DNA of 64,000 bases from Streptomyces sp. NBC_00091 (GCF_026343185.1 NZ_JAPEMA010000001.1:2232001-2296000); one strand, 5' to 3'; shown: positions 8,407 to 16,627, numbered from the stretch's first letter. Notes: generated by a model from the sequence alone, not told the origin. Translations and numbers: made by a program.

Positions 8407-9246
8407 ATGCCCGCACCGAAAGAACTCGACCCCTCCTCCTCACCCCGCGCCCTGCTCGGCGCCGAACTACGCGTAGCCCGCGAACGCGCGGGCCTCAGCC
8501 AGGCCGAACTCGGCGAACCGCTGTTCGTGAGCGGGGCGTTCATCGGCCAGCTGGAGGCCGGCACCCGCCGGATGCACCTCGAGTACGCCCGTCAGATAGA
8601 CGAAATCCTCGGCACGGACGGCTTCTTCGTCCGCAACTGCGGAGCGGCGGCCAAGTCCAAGTACCCCGACCACTTCACGGCGGCGGCCGAAGCGGAAGGC
8701 CTGGCGACCGCGATCCGCGAGTACGCGCCGCAGATCATCCCCGGACTGCTCCAGACCGAGCCCTACGCCCGAGCCGTCTGCCGCGCCTACCAGCCGACGG
8801 CCACGGCGGAGGTGATCGACGAGCTGGTGACGAACCGGCTGGTCAGGGCCGCGATCCTCGACGACAAAACAACCCCACTGTTTTGGTGCGTCCTTGACGA
8901 GGCGGTCCTGCGCCGCGCCGGAGAGGACCCGGAGATCCTGGCCGGGGCCCTGCGCCACATCGCGGCCCTGATCCGCGCGCACCGCGTCATCATTCAGGTA
9001 CTGCCCTTCAGCGCGGGCTTCCACGCAGGCTTGGCGGGCACACTCAAGCTGATGGCCTTCAGCGACGCGCCGCCACTCTCCTACGTAGACGGCCTCGGGA
9101 TGGGCCAGTTGTTCGATGATCCGGCCACGGTGGCCCATCACACCCTGACCTACGATCTCCTCACGGCCAGCGCGCTTTCCCCGCGGAAGTCGCTGGCCCT
9201 GATCGAGTCGGTGGCGGAGGAGTACGAACATGACCAGCACGCCTGA
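8407..9246 (+). CDS. XRE-family regulator with DUF5753 domain
   Basis: This 279-residue protein has an N-terminal helix-turn-helix (about residues 18-70, LRVARERAGLSQAELG and FIGQLEAGTRRM) and a C-terminal DUF5753 domain (about 95-275, IIPGLLQTEPYARAV at its start). Streptomyces carries dozens of such regulators, nearly always next to a DUF397 gene, as here, where the next gene overlaps it by 17 nt. The family includes developmental and stress regulators such as BldB/AbaA-associated and WhiJ-type systems. The ATG at 8407 has CAGGAG six bases upstream. The target is unknown, and the partner is expected to be the DUF397 protein. Confidence 0.92.
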   Translation: MPAPKELDPSSSPRALLGAELRVARERAGLSQAELGEPLFVSGAFIGQLEAGTRRMHLEYARQIDEILGTDGFFVRNCGAAAKSKYPDHFTAAAEAEGLATAIREYAPQIIPGLLQTEPYARAVCRAYQPTATAEVIDELVTNRLVRAAILDDKTTPLFWCVLDEAVLRRAGEDPEILAGALRHIAALIRAHRVIIQVLPFSAGFHAGLAGTLKLMAFSDAPPLSYVDGLGMGQLFDDPATVAHHTLTYDLLTASALSPRKSLALIESVAEEYEHDQHA

Positions 9247-9484
9247 GTACGACCTGTCGGCAGCCGTCTGGCACAAGTCCAGCTACAGCGCGGGCGACGG
9301 CGGCAACTGCCTGGAGATGGCTACTTGGCGGAAGTCCACCTACAGCGCAGGTGACGGCGGCGACTGCCTCGAGGTCGCCGACGGGCACCCCACCCTCGTC
9401 CCCGTCCGGGACTCCAAGCGGCCCGACGGCCCGCACGTGGTGTTCCGCGCGCGGGCCTGGGCCGAGTTCGTCGCGACGCTCTGA
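9230..9484 (+). CDS. DUF397 protein with duplicated motif
   Basis: This 84-residue DUF397 protein is the usual small partner of XRE/DUF5753 regulators. The characteristic motif W-K-S-S/T-Y-S-A-G-D-G-G-N/D-C-L-E occurs twice, at about residues 14-29 and 33-48, where a single copy is usual. The C-terminal half has the standard VRDSKRPDGPHVVF segment. The ATG at 9230 follows GGAGGAG and overlaps the upstream gene by 17 nt, so translation is coupled. DUF397 proteins are proposed to act with, or against, the partner regulator; the biochemical role is not settled. Confidence 0.9.
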   Translation: MTSTPEYDLSAAVWHKSSYSAGDGGNCLEMATWRKSTYSAGDGGDCLEVADGHPTLVPVRDSKRPDGPHVVFRARAWAEFVATL

Positions 9485-9488
9485 CGGG

Positions 9489-10670
9489 TCAGAGGCCGGC
9501 GGTGAAGAGCAGCTGGTTCGGGCTGCCCTTGCTGATGCTGGTCAGGACGTCCTTGGTGGACTCGTCGTCCAGGAACTCGTTGATCTCCGCCGGGCCCGCC
9601 GAGGGGTGCGCCCCCTTGTAGAGCACCGCGACACCGGCGACGTGCGGCGCGGCCATCGACGTACCGTCGAGGGCCACGCTGCCGCCGCCGAGCTTGGCGG
9701 AGACGATGGCCTGGCCCGGGGCGTAGAGGGAGACGCAGGGGCCGTAGTTGGAGAAGTCGGTCTCCTCGTCCCACTGGTTGCTGGCGGCGACCGTCAGCAC
9801 ACGGGCGGCGGAGGCGGGGGAGACGTTGCACGCGTCGATCGCCGAGTTGCCCGCCGCGATGACCGGGAGGACACCCGCGTCGGAGAGGGCGGTCGCGGCG
9901 TTGTTCACGGCTTCGGACCTGTCACCGCCCAGGGAGCCGTTGAGGACGGCGGGCTGCTTGGCGTTCTTGGCCACCCAGTCCATCCCGGCGAGGATCCCCG
10001 ACCACGTGCCCTTGCCGTCGCAGCCCAGGACGCGGACGCTGACCAGGTTCGCCTTGCCGGCCACTCCGTAGGTCCTGCCGCCGACCGTGCCCGCCACGTG
10101 CGTGCCGTGGCCCTGGCAGTCCTGGCCGTTGCGGCCGTCTCCGATGGCGTCGAAGCCGAACGTCGCCCGGCCGCCGAACTCGTCGTGGGCGTAGTCGATG
10201 CCGGTGTCGAGGATGTACGCGGTCACCCCGGCGCCGTTGCCCTCGGTGGTGAAGTCGCTGTCCAGCGGCAGTTGCTTCTGGTCGATCCGGTCCAGGCCCC
10301 ACGACGAGGACGGCGCCCGCATACCGGGCGTGCGGGTCGGCTTGGGCACGGACTGGATCGCGGCGTCCTCCTCCACCGCCTTCACCCCCAGGCTGTTGCG
10401 GACGATCGACAGCTGGAGCGGGGTCATCGGGACCGCGAAGCCGTTGACCGCCGACGTGTAGACGTACGAAGGCTGCAGGCCGAGCTTCTGCGCGGCCTTC
10501 GCCGCGTCCACCCCCTTCTCCAGGGTGACGATGTACTTGCCGGGCACGGCGTTGGCCGAGGTGTGCAGCGGTGCCGGGGTCGGCTCCGGGCCGGCGGCGG
10601 AAGCCGTGCCGGCCGCGACCGGGGTCATCGTGAGGAGGGCGGCGGTTGCCACGCGTGCGATCAGGCGCAT
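9489..10670 (-). CDS. Secreted S8 family serine protease (subtilase)
   Basis: This is a 393-residue secreted subtilisin-like protease. It has a Sec signal peptide (about residues 1-26, ending AGTASAAG), an I9 propeptide (about 40-115, GKYIVTLEKGVDAAKAA to AVEEDAAIQS) and a peptidase S8 domain. The catalytic triad is visible: Asp in YILDTGID (about 155), His in GHGTHVAG (about 188) and Ser in DGTSMAAPHVAG (about 338), with the oxyanion Asn in IAAGNSA. The ATG at 10670 has CCGGAG nearby. A divergent gene at 11047 encodes a free-standing homologue of its propeptide. A possible leader ORF overlaps its start codon. Confidence 0.95.
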   Translation of the reverse strand: MRLIARVATAALLTMTPVAAGTASAAGPEPTPAPLHTSANAVPGKYIVTLEKGVDAAKAAQKLGLQPSYVYTSAVNGFAVPMTPLQLSIVRNSLGVKAVEEDAAIQSVPKPTRTPGMRAPSSSWGLDRIDQKQLPLDSDFTTEGNGAGVTAYILDTGIDYAHDEFGGRATFGFDAIGDGRNGQDCQGHGTHVAGTVGGRTYGVAGKANLVSVRVLGCDGKGTWSGILAGMDWVAKNAKQPAVLNGSLGGDRSEAVNNAATALSDAGVLPVIAAGNSAIDACNVSPASAARVLTVAASNQWDEETDFSNYGPCVSLYAPGQAIVSAKLGGGSVALDGTSMAAPHVAGVAVLYKGAHPSAGPAEINEFLDDESTKDVLTSISKGSPNQLLFTAGL

Positions 10671-10759
10671 GAGAAGAACTCCGGAAGAGGGCAGACGGCA
10701 TGGGGGAGCCGCCCCCACGCGATGCGAGACACGTTCCGGAGGGCGGCCGTCCCCTTCAT
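10661..10759 (-). CDS. Possible leader peptide ahead of the S8 protease
   Basis: A 32-codon frame begins at an ATG at 10759 with a good GAAGGAG site six bases before it. It runs through the protease ribosome binding site and stops at 10661, ten bases inside the protease gene. The peptide (MKGTAALRNVSRIAWG at its start) has no recognised homologue. The overlap would allow translation of this ORF to influence initiation of the protease. It may equally be a chance frame in GC-rich leader DNA. The rest of the 10671-11046 interval holds only the two divergent promoters. Confidence 0.28.
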   Translation of the reverse strand: MKGTAALRNVSRIAWGRLPHAVCPLPEFFSCA

Positions 10760-11046
10760 CGGTCTCCTTCGGAGCGGGACTTGAACCCCCCACCCCACAT
10801 GGCCGAGGAGGCCGCCGACGGCCGGGAGCGGGCCTTCGCGCCCACCGAAGAAAGGATTCCCTCCCGTTGACGCCCGGGGCCCGCCACCTGCTGGAACCCT
10901 CCTCGCGGCGGCCCGGCAATTCACCCGTACGGGGAACCCCGCCGCGCACCCGCCGAGGGGGCGCACTCGTTGTTCACCTCCGCCCGCGTCCGCCACGCCG
11001 CCGGGGTCGTTGACCGGGCCGGGGCGTGCGTGATGGCCTCGCCGGC

Positions 11047-11397
11047 ATGCGCACTCGTCCGAGCCGGGCCCTACCGACGGCCGTCGCCGCCGCAGCCGCA
11101 CTGGCCGCCGTAGCCCTCCTGCCCGCCCTGCCCGCCCACGCCACCACCACCGCTGCGCCCGCGCCCCATTCGGCCCCGGCCGCCGACCAGCCCTCGTACC
11201 TCGTCACCGTCCGCGAGGGCGTCGACCCGGCCGCCGTCGCGGACGCCTACGGGATCCGGCCGACCCACGTCTTCCACGCCGTGACCAACGGCTTCGCCGC
11301 CCGCCTCTCCCCCGAACAGGCCGAGGCCCTGCGGGACTCCGCGGCCGTGGTGGCCGTCGAGGAGGACGGTCCGGCCTCCTCGGGCGAGCCCTTCTAA
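11047..11397 (+). CDS. Secreted stand-alone I9 inhibitor-domain protein
   Basis: This 116-residue protein has a Sec signal peptide (about residues 1-32, ending LPALPAHA) and a single peptidase inhibitor I9 domain (about 47-110, SYLVTVREGVDPAAVADAYG to AVVAVEEDG). No catalytic domain follows. It closely resembles the propeptide of the divergently transcribed subtilase 377 bp away (shared patterns VT-x-E-G-V-D and A-V-x-x-VEED). Stand-alone I9 proteins can act as intermolecular chaperones or inhibitors of subtilases. The ATG at 11047 is preferred to an in-frame GTG at 11026 because it begins a classical signal peptide. Confidence 0.85.
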   Translation: MRTRPSRALPTAVAAAAALAAVALLPALPAHATTTAAPAPHSAPAADQPSYLVTVREGVDPAAVADAYGIRPTHVFHAVTNGFAARLSPEQAEALRDSAAVVAVEEDGPASSGEPF

Positions 11398-11419
11398 CCC
11401 GCCTGGCCCGTCCGGCCCG

Positions 11420-12832
11420 TCACCAGCCCCACACCGGCATGACCTCGAAGGTCGGCTGCAACTCGTCGTTCGCGTCCAGGTTCACGAAGACGTAGCTGCC
11501 GGGCGGGCCCGCGGAGAAGGCGAAGCGGTTGCCGAGCCGCACCTCGCGCAGGATCGTGGACTCCTCCCGGCGCTTGCCGTCGGCCCGGCCGAGGCGGGTG
11601 AGGTACGTCCACCCGTGGACCGAGCCGACCACGGCGATCTCGCCCGGGCTCCGGCCCGGGGCCAGGCCCAGGATCCGCTCGTCCCCGAAGCCGGTCCGCC
11701 AGACACGGTGGCCGTCGATGAGGGAGTACGCGGACACGTCCGCCTTCTTCCCGGCCTTCACCGGGCTGACCAGCAGGTCACCGGTGACCAGCGGCTCGCC
11801 GTACAGGTCGCCGCCCGGCAGCCTGCCCCGCTCGCGGCCCTGCGCGTCGAAGAGCAGGACCACGTCCGTGCCCCGCTGGGTGTCCTTGACGTGGACGGCG
11901 AGCGGATCCGCGGACAGCACCCGTACCTCGCCCAGCCGGCTCACCGTCGGCAGGGCGGCCTCCCACGCGCGGGCTCCCGTACGGGCGTCGACGGACACGA
12001 GCCGCGCCGTCGCGCCGGCCCGGCACTCCTCGACGTACACGGCACGCTCCCCGGCCCCGTCCACCGCCCGGACCAGGCAGTCGCGGGCGACGGGCGCGCG
12101 CCAGCGTTCCCCGCCCTCGCGCAGGCCGAGCCCGGTCACCGCGTTCGGCTCCGCCAGGACGGCGGTGTCACCGACGGCGGCCACCAGCGCCTGCGACGCG
12201 TCGCGCTTCCAGAGGCTGCGGCCCTCCCCCAGCTCCACGGCGGCGACCTGCGAACCGCAGCCCCCCGTACCGCCCTCGTAGGACAGGAGCCCGATGCCGG
12301 AGGGGGTGGTCCGGCTCAGCGCGCAGAGGCCCGTACCCTCCGGGGCCGCCAGGCCCCAGCCCCTGCGGCCGGTCCCGTCGAAGGCGACGAGCCCGTCCAC
12401 CCGGGCCCGCACGAACATCCCGGGCACCGGATTCGACAACCCCCAGACGCCCACCGGCTTCGCCTTGCCGGAGCCGTCGGGGATCTGCCAGCCGGAGACG
12501 TACATCTGCGGGCCGCGCATCCACTCGTAGCCCAGCCAGCCGGGCCACAGCGCGACCGGCGCCAGGACGGCGGCGATCAGCCGGACGAGGCAGGAGCGGC
12601 GCAGCTCCTGCATCTCCTTGACGCCCTGCCAGAGCAGCCACGTGAGGAATCCGAGGGCCGGCGTGAAGAGCATCAGCCAGCCCATGCCGCGCGGGCAGTC
12701 GTCGGAACCGCACTCGTTGCCGGGCATGTCCACGAACGACAGCTTCCAGAACAGCACGAAGTACATCAGCGTCACCGCGCCGAGGGCCGCGGTGCCGACC
12801 AGCCACCCGACTCCGAACAGCTTCTCCTTCAT
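11420..12832 (-). CDS. Membrane-anchored PQQ-like beta-propeller protein
   Basis: This is a 470-residue protein with three N-terminal membrane segments (about residues 7-29, 50-70 and 83-103) followed by an extracytoplasmic beta-propeller. The propeller shows PQQ-like blades with Trp-docking patterns such as VDARTGARAWEA, RSLWKRD and GHRVWRTGFG. No catalytic residues for quinoprotein dehydrogenases are apparent, so a scaffold or sensing role is more likely. It is convergent to the I9 gene, ending 22 bp from it. The ATG at 12832 starts the first membrane helix. The 12833-13086 interval upstream has a strong terminator and otherwise only promoter-like DNA. Confidence 0.75.
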   Translation of the reverse strand: MKEKLFGVGWLVGTAALGAVTLMYFVLFWKLSFVDMPGNECGSDDCPRGMGWLMLFTPALGFLTWLLWQGVKEMQELRRSCLVRLIAAVLAPVALWPGWLGYEWMRGPQMYVSGWQIPDGSGKAKPVGVWGLSNPVPGMFVRARVDGLVAFDGTGRRGWGLAAPEGTGLCALSRTTPSGIGLLSYEGGTGGCGSQVAAVELGEGRSLWKRDASQALVAAVGDTAVLAEPNAVTGLGLREGGERWRAPVARDCLVRAVDGAGERAVYVEECRAGATARLVSVDARTGARAWEAALPTVSRLGEVRVLSADPLAVHVKDTQRGTDVVLLFDAQGRERGRLPGGDLYGEPLVTGDLLVSPVKAGKKADVSAYSLIDGHRVWRTGFGDERILGLAPGRSPGEIAVVGSVHGWTYLTRLGRADGKRREESTILREVRLGNRFAFSAGPPGSYVFVNLDANDELQPTFEVMPVWGW

Positions 12833-13033
12833 GATCCCCCCCGGCCGCAGACTACCCGTGCGGCGAGGGACGCTCCCGGCCAGGCAGCGGTTGAATTTTC
12901 AAAAGCGAGCCTCACCTTCCTCAATGGATTCCGCCAATAGATGCGTCCATTTTCGGCCGGACCTGCCCGAAGAAACGGTTCTATTTACATCCGAGTCAAT
13001 ACCGGAAAGGTCTAGACATTCAGGCAAAGCAAA

Positions 13034-13070
13034 AAGGTGCCGGCCGGGGAAGTTCCCCGACCGGCACCTT
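13034..13070 (-). terminator. Intrinsic terminator after the Crp-like gene
   Basis: A long hairpin (stem about 16 bp with one mismatch, loop AGT) lies 17 bp past the stop of the Crp-like gene. On the minus strand it is followed by TTTTTG, so it has the classical stem plus U-run. Confidence 0.85.
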
Positions 13071-13086
13071 GCGGTGCGCCTTCGGT

Positions 13087-13908
13087 TTAGCCCTGGGAGG
13101 ACTCTCCGGTGACCCACGGGGAGGAAATCCTGACCCTGCCCCGCTCGGCGAGTGCCGACTCGCTCGGGAACTGGAAGGTCCTGTAGCCGGTGACGACCAG
13201 GTTTTCGTCCCGCAGGGTGCGCAGGGCCTGGTCGAGGGTCGCGGCGCTGACGCACAGCGCCTCGGCCAGATCGGCCTGGGTGGGCCCGGCGAGCATCCGT
13301 CCGAACTTGCGGCAGGGGACGGCGCAGGTGCGCAGGAGGTGCACGAAGAGCCCGGCCAGGCGCTCCTCGGGGCGCAGGCCCGGGCGGCCGTAGACCCGCT
13401 CGGTGTCCTTGACCCTGTCGACGACGGAGGAGGCGATGGCCAGGGCGACGACCGTGTTGTGGCGGGCGATCATCCTCATCCGGTCCATGGTGATCGCCAG
13501 GGTCAGGGTCCGGCTCAGGCACCGGGTGGTGGGGGCGATCAGCGTGTCGTCGCAGATCTCCATGTCACCCAGTACGGCGCCGGCGCCCAGGATGCGCACG
13601 GTGGTCGTGTCGCCGTACGAGGTCTCCTCCACCACACACCCGCTGAGCACGATGTGGACCATCGAGCTGTTGGATCCGCGCAGCAGGTCCCGGCGTTCGT
13701 ACGAGCGCCGCTGGAGCAGGGTGACCAGCTCGTGGACGTGCGCCCCGGGCAGGCGCCGCATGAAGGTGTTGTACTCCAGCATCGCGGCGACGGAGCGGTG
13801 CTCGGGCAGGAACCGGGCGCGGCCGGTCTGCTCGTGCACCGCGTACAGCTGCGTACCGATGAGCATGGTCTGCTCGGTGGTCTCCAGCCGGCGACGGGCG
13901 AGCCCCAT
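13087..13908 (-). CDS. Crp/Fnr-like regulator
   Basis: This 273-residue protein has a cNMP-binding-like beta-roll (about residues 55-150, HIVLSGCVVEETSYGDTTTV and LGAGAVLGDMEICDD). A C-terminal winged helix-turn-helix follows (about 205-245, GPTQADLAEALCVSAATLDQ). The cyclic-nucleotide pocket residues of E. coli CRP are not clearly conserved, so the ligand is unknown. The ATG at 13908 shares its A with the stop of the upstream membrane-protein gene (TGATG), so translation is coupled. A pair of 20-bp direct repeats sits before the operon and could be its own binding site. Confidence 0.82.
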   Translation of the reverse strand: MGLARRRLETTEQTMLIGTQLYAVHEQTGRARFLPEHRSVAAMLEYNTFMRRLPGAHVHELVTLLQRRSYERRDLLRGSNSSMVHIVLSGCVVEETSYGDTTTVRILGAGAVLGDMEICDDTLIAPTTRCLSRTLTLAITMDRMRMIARHNTVVALAIASSVVDRVKDTERVYGRPGLRPEERLAGLFVHLLRTCAVPCRKFGRMLAGPTQADLAEALCVSAATLDQALRTLRDENLVVTGYRTFQFPSESALAERGRVRISSPWVTGESSQG

Positions 13909-14216
13909 CAGAGGCTCCCTGCTTCGAGGGCGGGCAGCGCGTGGGCGCCGACCGGGGAGGCGGGGGCCGCGGGCGCCTGCGGAGGCGCCTGCGGGCCCGG
14001 CGTCTGCGGAGCGGGCGCCGACGGCGGCGGAGGCGGGGTCACGGCCTCCGGCCGGAGCTCCCGGAACAGCGGGGGGATCGCCCCCAGCAGGACGGCGATG
14101 GCGCCGATGACGGCGACGACCCGGGCGGGCGTCGAGGAGAGGTTCTTGATCGCGTAGGCGGCCAGGAGCGCGACGATCGCGACAATGGCCACCGCCGCAG
14201 CCAGAAAAGCAAGCAC
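13908..14216 (-). CDS. Small membrane protein with Pro-rich tail
   Basis: This 102-residue protein has two N-terminal membrane helices (about residues 2-22 and 32-50, separated by KNLSSTPAR). A Pro/Ala-rich tail with runs of five prolines fills the C-terminal half. No family is recognised. The stop codon overlaps the start of the Crp-like regulator by one base, so the two proteins are made together; the small protein may control or anchor the regulator at the membrane, which is inference. The ATG at 14216 has AAAAGGAAT about seven bases upstream. Confidence 0.72.
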   Translation of the reverse strand: MLAFLAAAVAIVAIVALLAAYAIKNLSSTPARVVAVIGAIAVLLGAIPPLFRELRPEAVTPPPPPSAPAPQTPGPQAPPQAPAAPASPVGAHALPALEAGSL

Positions 14217-14286
14217 GGGCGATTCCTTTTAGACGTAAAAGCTTGGAGGGCTCAGCTATTTGGAGTTTGGGTGGAGAATGCACGCA

Positions 14287-14329
14287 GATTGGTGGTCTGC
14301 CGATCGGCGGATTGGTGGTCTACCGATCG
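14287..14329. repeat. Two 20-bp direct repeats upstream of the Crp operon
   Basis: GATTGGTGGTCTGCCGATCG (14287-14306) is repeated at 14310-14329 with one change (TGCC to TACC). The repeats are 23 bp apart, so successive copies are about two helical turns apart. They lie 70-110 bp before the membrane-protein/Crp-like operon. The rest of 14217-14852 contains no supported gene, only this repeat and a hairpin near 14690. Confidence 0.7.
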
Positions 14330-14689
14330 AGTGGCACCCTCACGATCGAGAGCATATATCACGACCGGATGGACATCGTAGCCCCGCCATAACCCCTGGT
14401 CGCCATCGCGGCAAAGGCCGCCGGGGGACACCGGGTCCCGAAATTCAGGGCTTCGGAAACGCCTGTCGAACGTATGACCAGGCACAGTTTCAGGTGTAGG
14501 AAAGCAAAAAATCCCCAACGCTGGGGAATGTTCGCGATGGGCCGCTAGTTATATGTGTCGAAGCTGACGCAAGAGTCTTGGAGGGCTCAGCGCAGCTCGT
14601 CGGGTGGGGGTCCGCGACGGGTGGTGCCGTGCGGGCCTCCCCCGGCACTTGATCAGGAAGAACGAGCGACTCATGGATCGATCCGACCT

Positions 14690-14724
14690 GTGATGGGGTG
14701 GCGCCGAGGGCGCCACCCCATCAC
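14690..14724. terminator. Hairpin, probable terminator
   Basis: A perfect 14-bp stem GTGATGGGGTGGCG with a 7-nt loop is followed on the plus strand by TGCTTT. It lies about 130 bp past the end of the GH16 gene region and may end minus-strand transcripts or insulate the intergenic region. No strong U-run is present. Confidence 0.55.
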
Positions 14725-14852
14725 TGCTTTCAGGGGCGGATCGCACACCCGCGAACCCGGCCGACAGATCGCGGCACGGCAACCGTACAGCTCGACTCCG
14801 ACACTCAACACGGCACGCACACCGGCCCGGTGCGCACCCTCACGCCGCCGCC

Positions 14853-15014
14853 TCACGTCGCCGCCTCGGGCGGGAAGAGCGCCAGCAGGGCCGCACGCAG
14901 CCAGGCCGCGTCGTCGTCGGTGCGTTCCAGGGCTTTGGTGTGGAGGACCGGCTTGAAGAGTTGCTCAAGCCTGGAGACGTCGATCTCGGCGGGCAGCGAG
15001 TCGAAGCCGTCCAC
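14853..15014 (-). CDS. Possible small protein after the GH16 gene
   Basis: After the GH16 stop, another frame stays open to a TGA at 14853 and its last ~80 codons read like protein (FDSLPAEIDVSRLEQLFKP, then LRAALLALFPPE). The only ordinary start is a GTG at 15014, giving 53 residues with no clear ribosome binding site. An alternative is that it is the C-terminal remnant of a decayed gene. No family is recognised. Confidence 0.35.
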   Translation of the reverse strand: MDGFDSLPAEIDVSRLEQLFKPVLHTKALERTDDDAAWLRAALLALFPPEAAT

Positions 15015-15103
15015 GCCGCGCGCCGGCAGCTGTTCCTCGAGGAACGGATTGAGCTCGCCGCGCGGGGAGGGGTGGGCCGCCTCCCCTCCCGCCGCCCGCT
15101 CCT

Positions 15104-15847
15104 TCAGACCCGGTGGACGCGCAGGTCCGAGACCTCGTACGACATCTCCGTGAGCCCCGGGCCGGGGGCGGGGTGGTAGCGGCCGGCGGACACCGACAGG
15201 TTGACGATGAGGTACGCGTGCCAGCCGCGGCCGACGCCCCGGCCGTCGGAGAAGACGCGCATGCCGTTGATCCACCAGACGACCGACTTGCGGCCGAACT
15301 CCACCTTCAGGTCGACCCACGCCCCCGGGTGGACCGTCGGGTCGCGGTGGTAGCGGTGGGCCTCCCGGACGTGGTTGGACAGCTCCAGCAGGTCGGGGTT
15401 GTCGGGGTGGTACTCGAAGACGTCGATCTCCTGGCCGCCGTCGCGCCAGGTCCAGATGGCCGGCCAGGCGCCGGTCTCCACCGGCAGTCGGACGCGGGCC
15501 TCCAGGACGTCGCCGGTGCGGACCGTGAAGCCCTCGTCGCTGCCCTCGGTGGTGAGCAGCCCGGTGTCCCAGTTGCCGTCGGGGCGCAGGGTCGCGCGGA
15601 AGGTGCCGCTGCGGCTGTAGGCGGGGTCGGCGGTGAGGTGGTCGAGCTTGTTGTCGCCGGGGTTGACGGGGCCGCCGTCGGGATAGGCCCAGGAGCGGCC
15701 GGCGACCCACTGGGTGGGGGAGGTGAAGTCGGCGGTGAAGACGGGGGTGCGGCGGGGGGCGAACACCGGCAGGAGGCCCCCGCCGCCGCCCGCGGGGGCG
15801 AGGCGGCGGGTCAGGCGCCGCAGCCATCCGTACGTTTCCGAGTCCAT
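15104..15847 (-). CDS. Glycoside hydrolase family 16 protein
   Basis: This 247-residue protein has a GH16 beta-jelly-roll with the catalytic signature EIDVFE near residues 139-144, where the first Glu is the expected nucleophile and the last the acid/base. Members hydrolyse beta-1,3- or beta-1,3/1,4-glucans, agarose-type or xyloglucan polymers. Trp-rich substrate-cleft strands (AWPAIWTWRDG and VVWWINGMRVF) flank the site. No clear signal peptide is visible: residues 1-30 are Arg- and Gly-rich, unusual for a GH16 enzyme, so it may be exported by another route or work inside. The ATG at 15847 is the only convincing start. Confidence 0.85.
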   Translation of the reverse strand: MDSETYGWLRRLTRRLAPAGGGGGLLPVFAPRRTPVFTADFTSPTQWVAGRSWAYPDGGPVNPGDNKLDHLTADPAYSRSGTFRATLRPDGNWDTGLLTTEGSDEGFTVRTGDVLEARVRLPVETGAWPAIWTWRDGGQEIDVFEYHPDNPDLLELSNHVREAHRYHRDPTVHPGAWVDLKVEFGRKSVVWWINGMRVFSDGRGVGRGWHAYLIVNLSVSAGRYHPAPGPGLTEMSYEVSDLRVHRV

Positions 15848-15889
15848 GCGGCGCTTGTGCCCGCCGGGCGGGGGATTACACCCGCGTTC

Positions 15890-16513
15890 TCACTCAGAGT
15901 AATCATACGAACGCGCGGCGTCGATGAAGGCGCGGATCAGCTCGGGGGACTTCACCCCGCGCTCCCGCTCGACCCCGCTGGAGACGTCCACCCCCCAGGC
16001 GCCGGTGGCCCGGACGGCCGCGCCCACCGTGCCGGGGGTGAGCCCGCCGGCCAGCAGCCAGCGCCCCTCGGGGGCGGTGAACTCCGGCGAGCCCCAGTTC
16101 CAGGGCTTGCCGGAGCCGGGGTCGGGGGCGTCGATCAGCAGCAGGTCCTCGCCGTACTCGCCGCAGCGCTCCACGTGCTCGGCGGTGGCCCGCAACAGGG
16201 TGCGGCCGGGGGCGCGGAGTTCCTCGTAGTACGCGGCGGGCTCGTCCCCGTGCAGCTGTACGCCGCGCACCCCGCTCTCCTCGGTGAGCCGGCGCACCTC
16301 CGCGACCGACTGCCCCCGGAACACCCCGACGGTCAGCACCCCGCCCGGCACCCGCGCCGCCAGCTCCCGCGCCTCGCCCGCCCCGACGGTCCGGGGACTG
16401 CCGGGCGCGAAGACGAACCCGACGGCATCGGCCCCGGCCTCCACGGCCACGTCGACGTCGTGGGGGGTCTTCAGCCCGCAGATCTTGACGAACAGTGCGC
16501 TGCTTTCGCTCAT
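15890..16513 (-). CDS. trpF: Phosphoribosylanthranilate isomerase
   Basis: This 207-residue TIM-barrel enzyme converts N-(5-phosphoribosyl)anthranilate to CdRP in tryptophan synthesis in the cytoplasm. Signature segments are present: the start VKICGLKTPHDVDVA with the catalytic Cys at about residue 12, GVQLHGDE near 85, and the C-terminal phosphate-binding VDVSSGVERERGVKSPELI with the catalytic Asp. Length fits TrpF. Many Streptomyces use PriA for both the His and Trp isomerisations, so a separate TrpF-like enzyme may be specialised or redundant. It is not in a trp operon here: the neighbour is the GH16 gene, 42 bp downstream. Confidence 0.88.
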   Translation of the reverse strand: MSESSALFVKICGLKTPHDVDVAVEAGADAVGFVFAPGSPRTVGAGEARELAARVPGGVLTVGVFRGQSVAEVRRLTEESGVRGVQLHGDEPAAYYEELRAPGRTLLRATAEHVERCGEYGEDLLLIDAPDPGSGKPWNWGSPEFTAPEGRWLLAGGLTPGTVGAAVRATGAWGVDVSSGVERERGVKSPELIRAFIDAARSYDYSE

Positions 16514-16627
16514 ACCCGGAGTCTCCCAAACCCGGCTGCACCGCGGCGATACGTCCCATCACCCGGGCACCCGGCCACGTGCGCCGCTAGCCTGGACGAG
16601 GCACACGTTCCCACCCGAAGGACGACA

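Noticed and set aside
10770..10795. tRNA T-arm-like sequence (GGTTCAAGTCCC on the minus strand)
   Set aside because: No acceptor stem, anticodon arm or D-arm could be found around it; the T-stem has a mismatch.
13006..13021. DasR-like box AAAGGTCTAGACATTC
   Set aside because: The core is close to consensus, but the right half departs and no amino-sugar gene is next to it; the nearest gene is the beta-propeller protein. It was not listed as a site.
14853..15827. Long minus-strand frame covering the GH16 gene
   Set aside because: Its upstream part is a Pro/Arg-rich shadow of the GH16 gene. Only the last ~80 codons look like protein, and these are reported as a low-confidence small gene.
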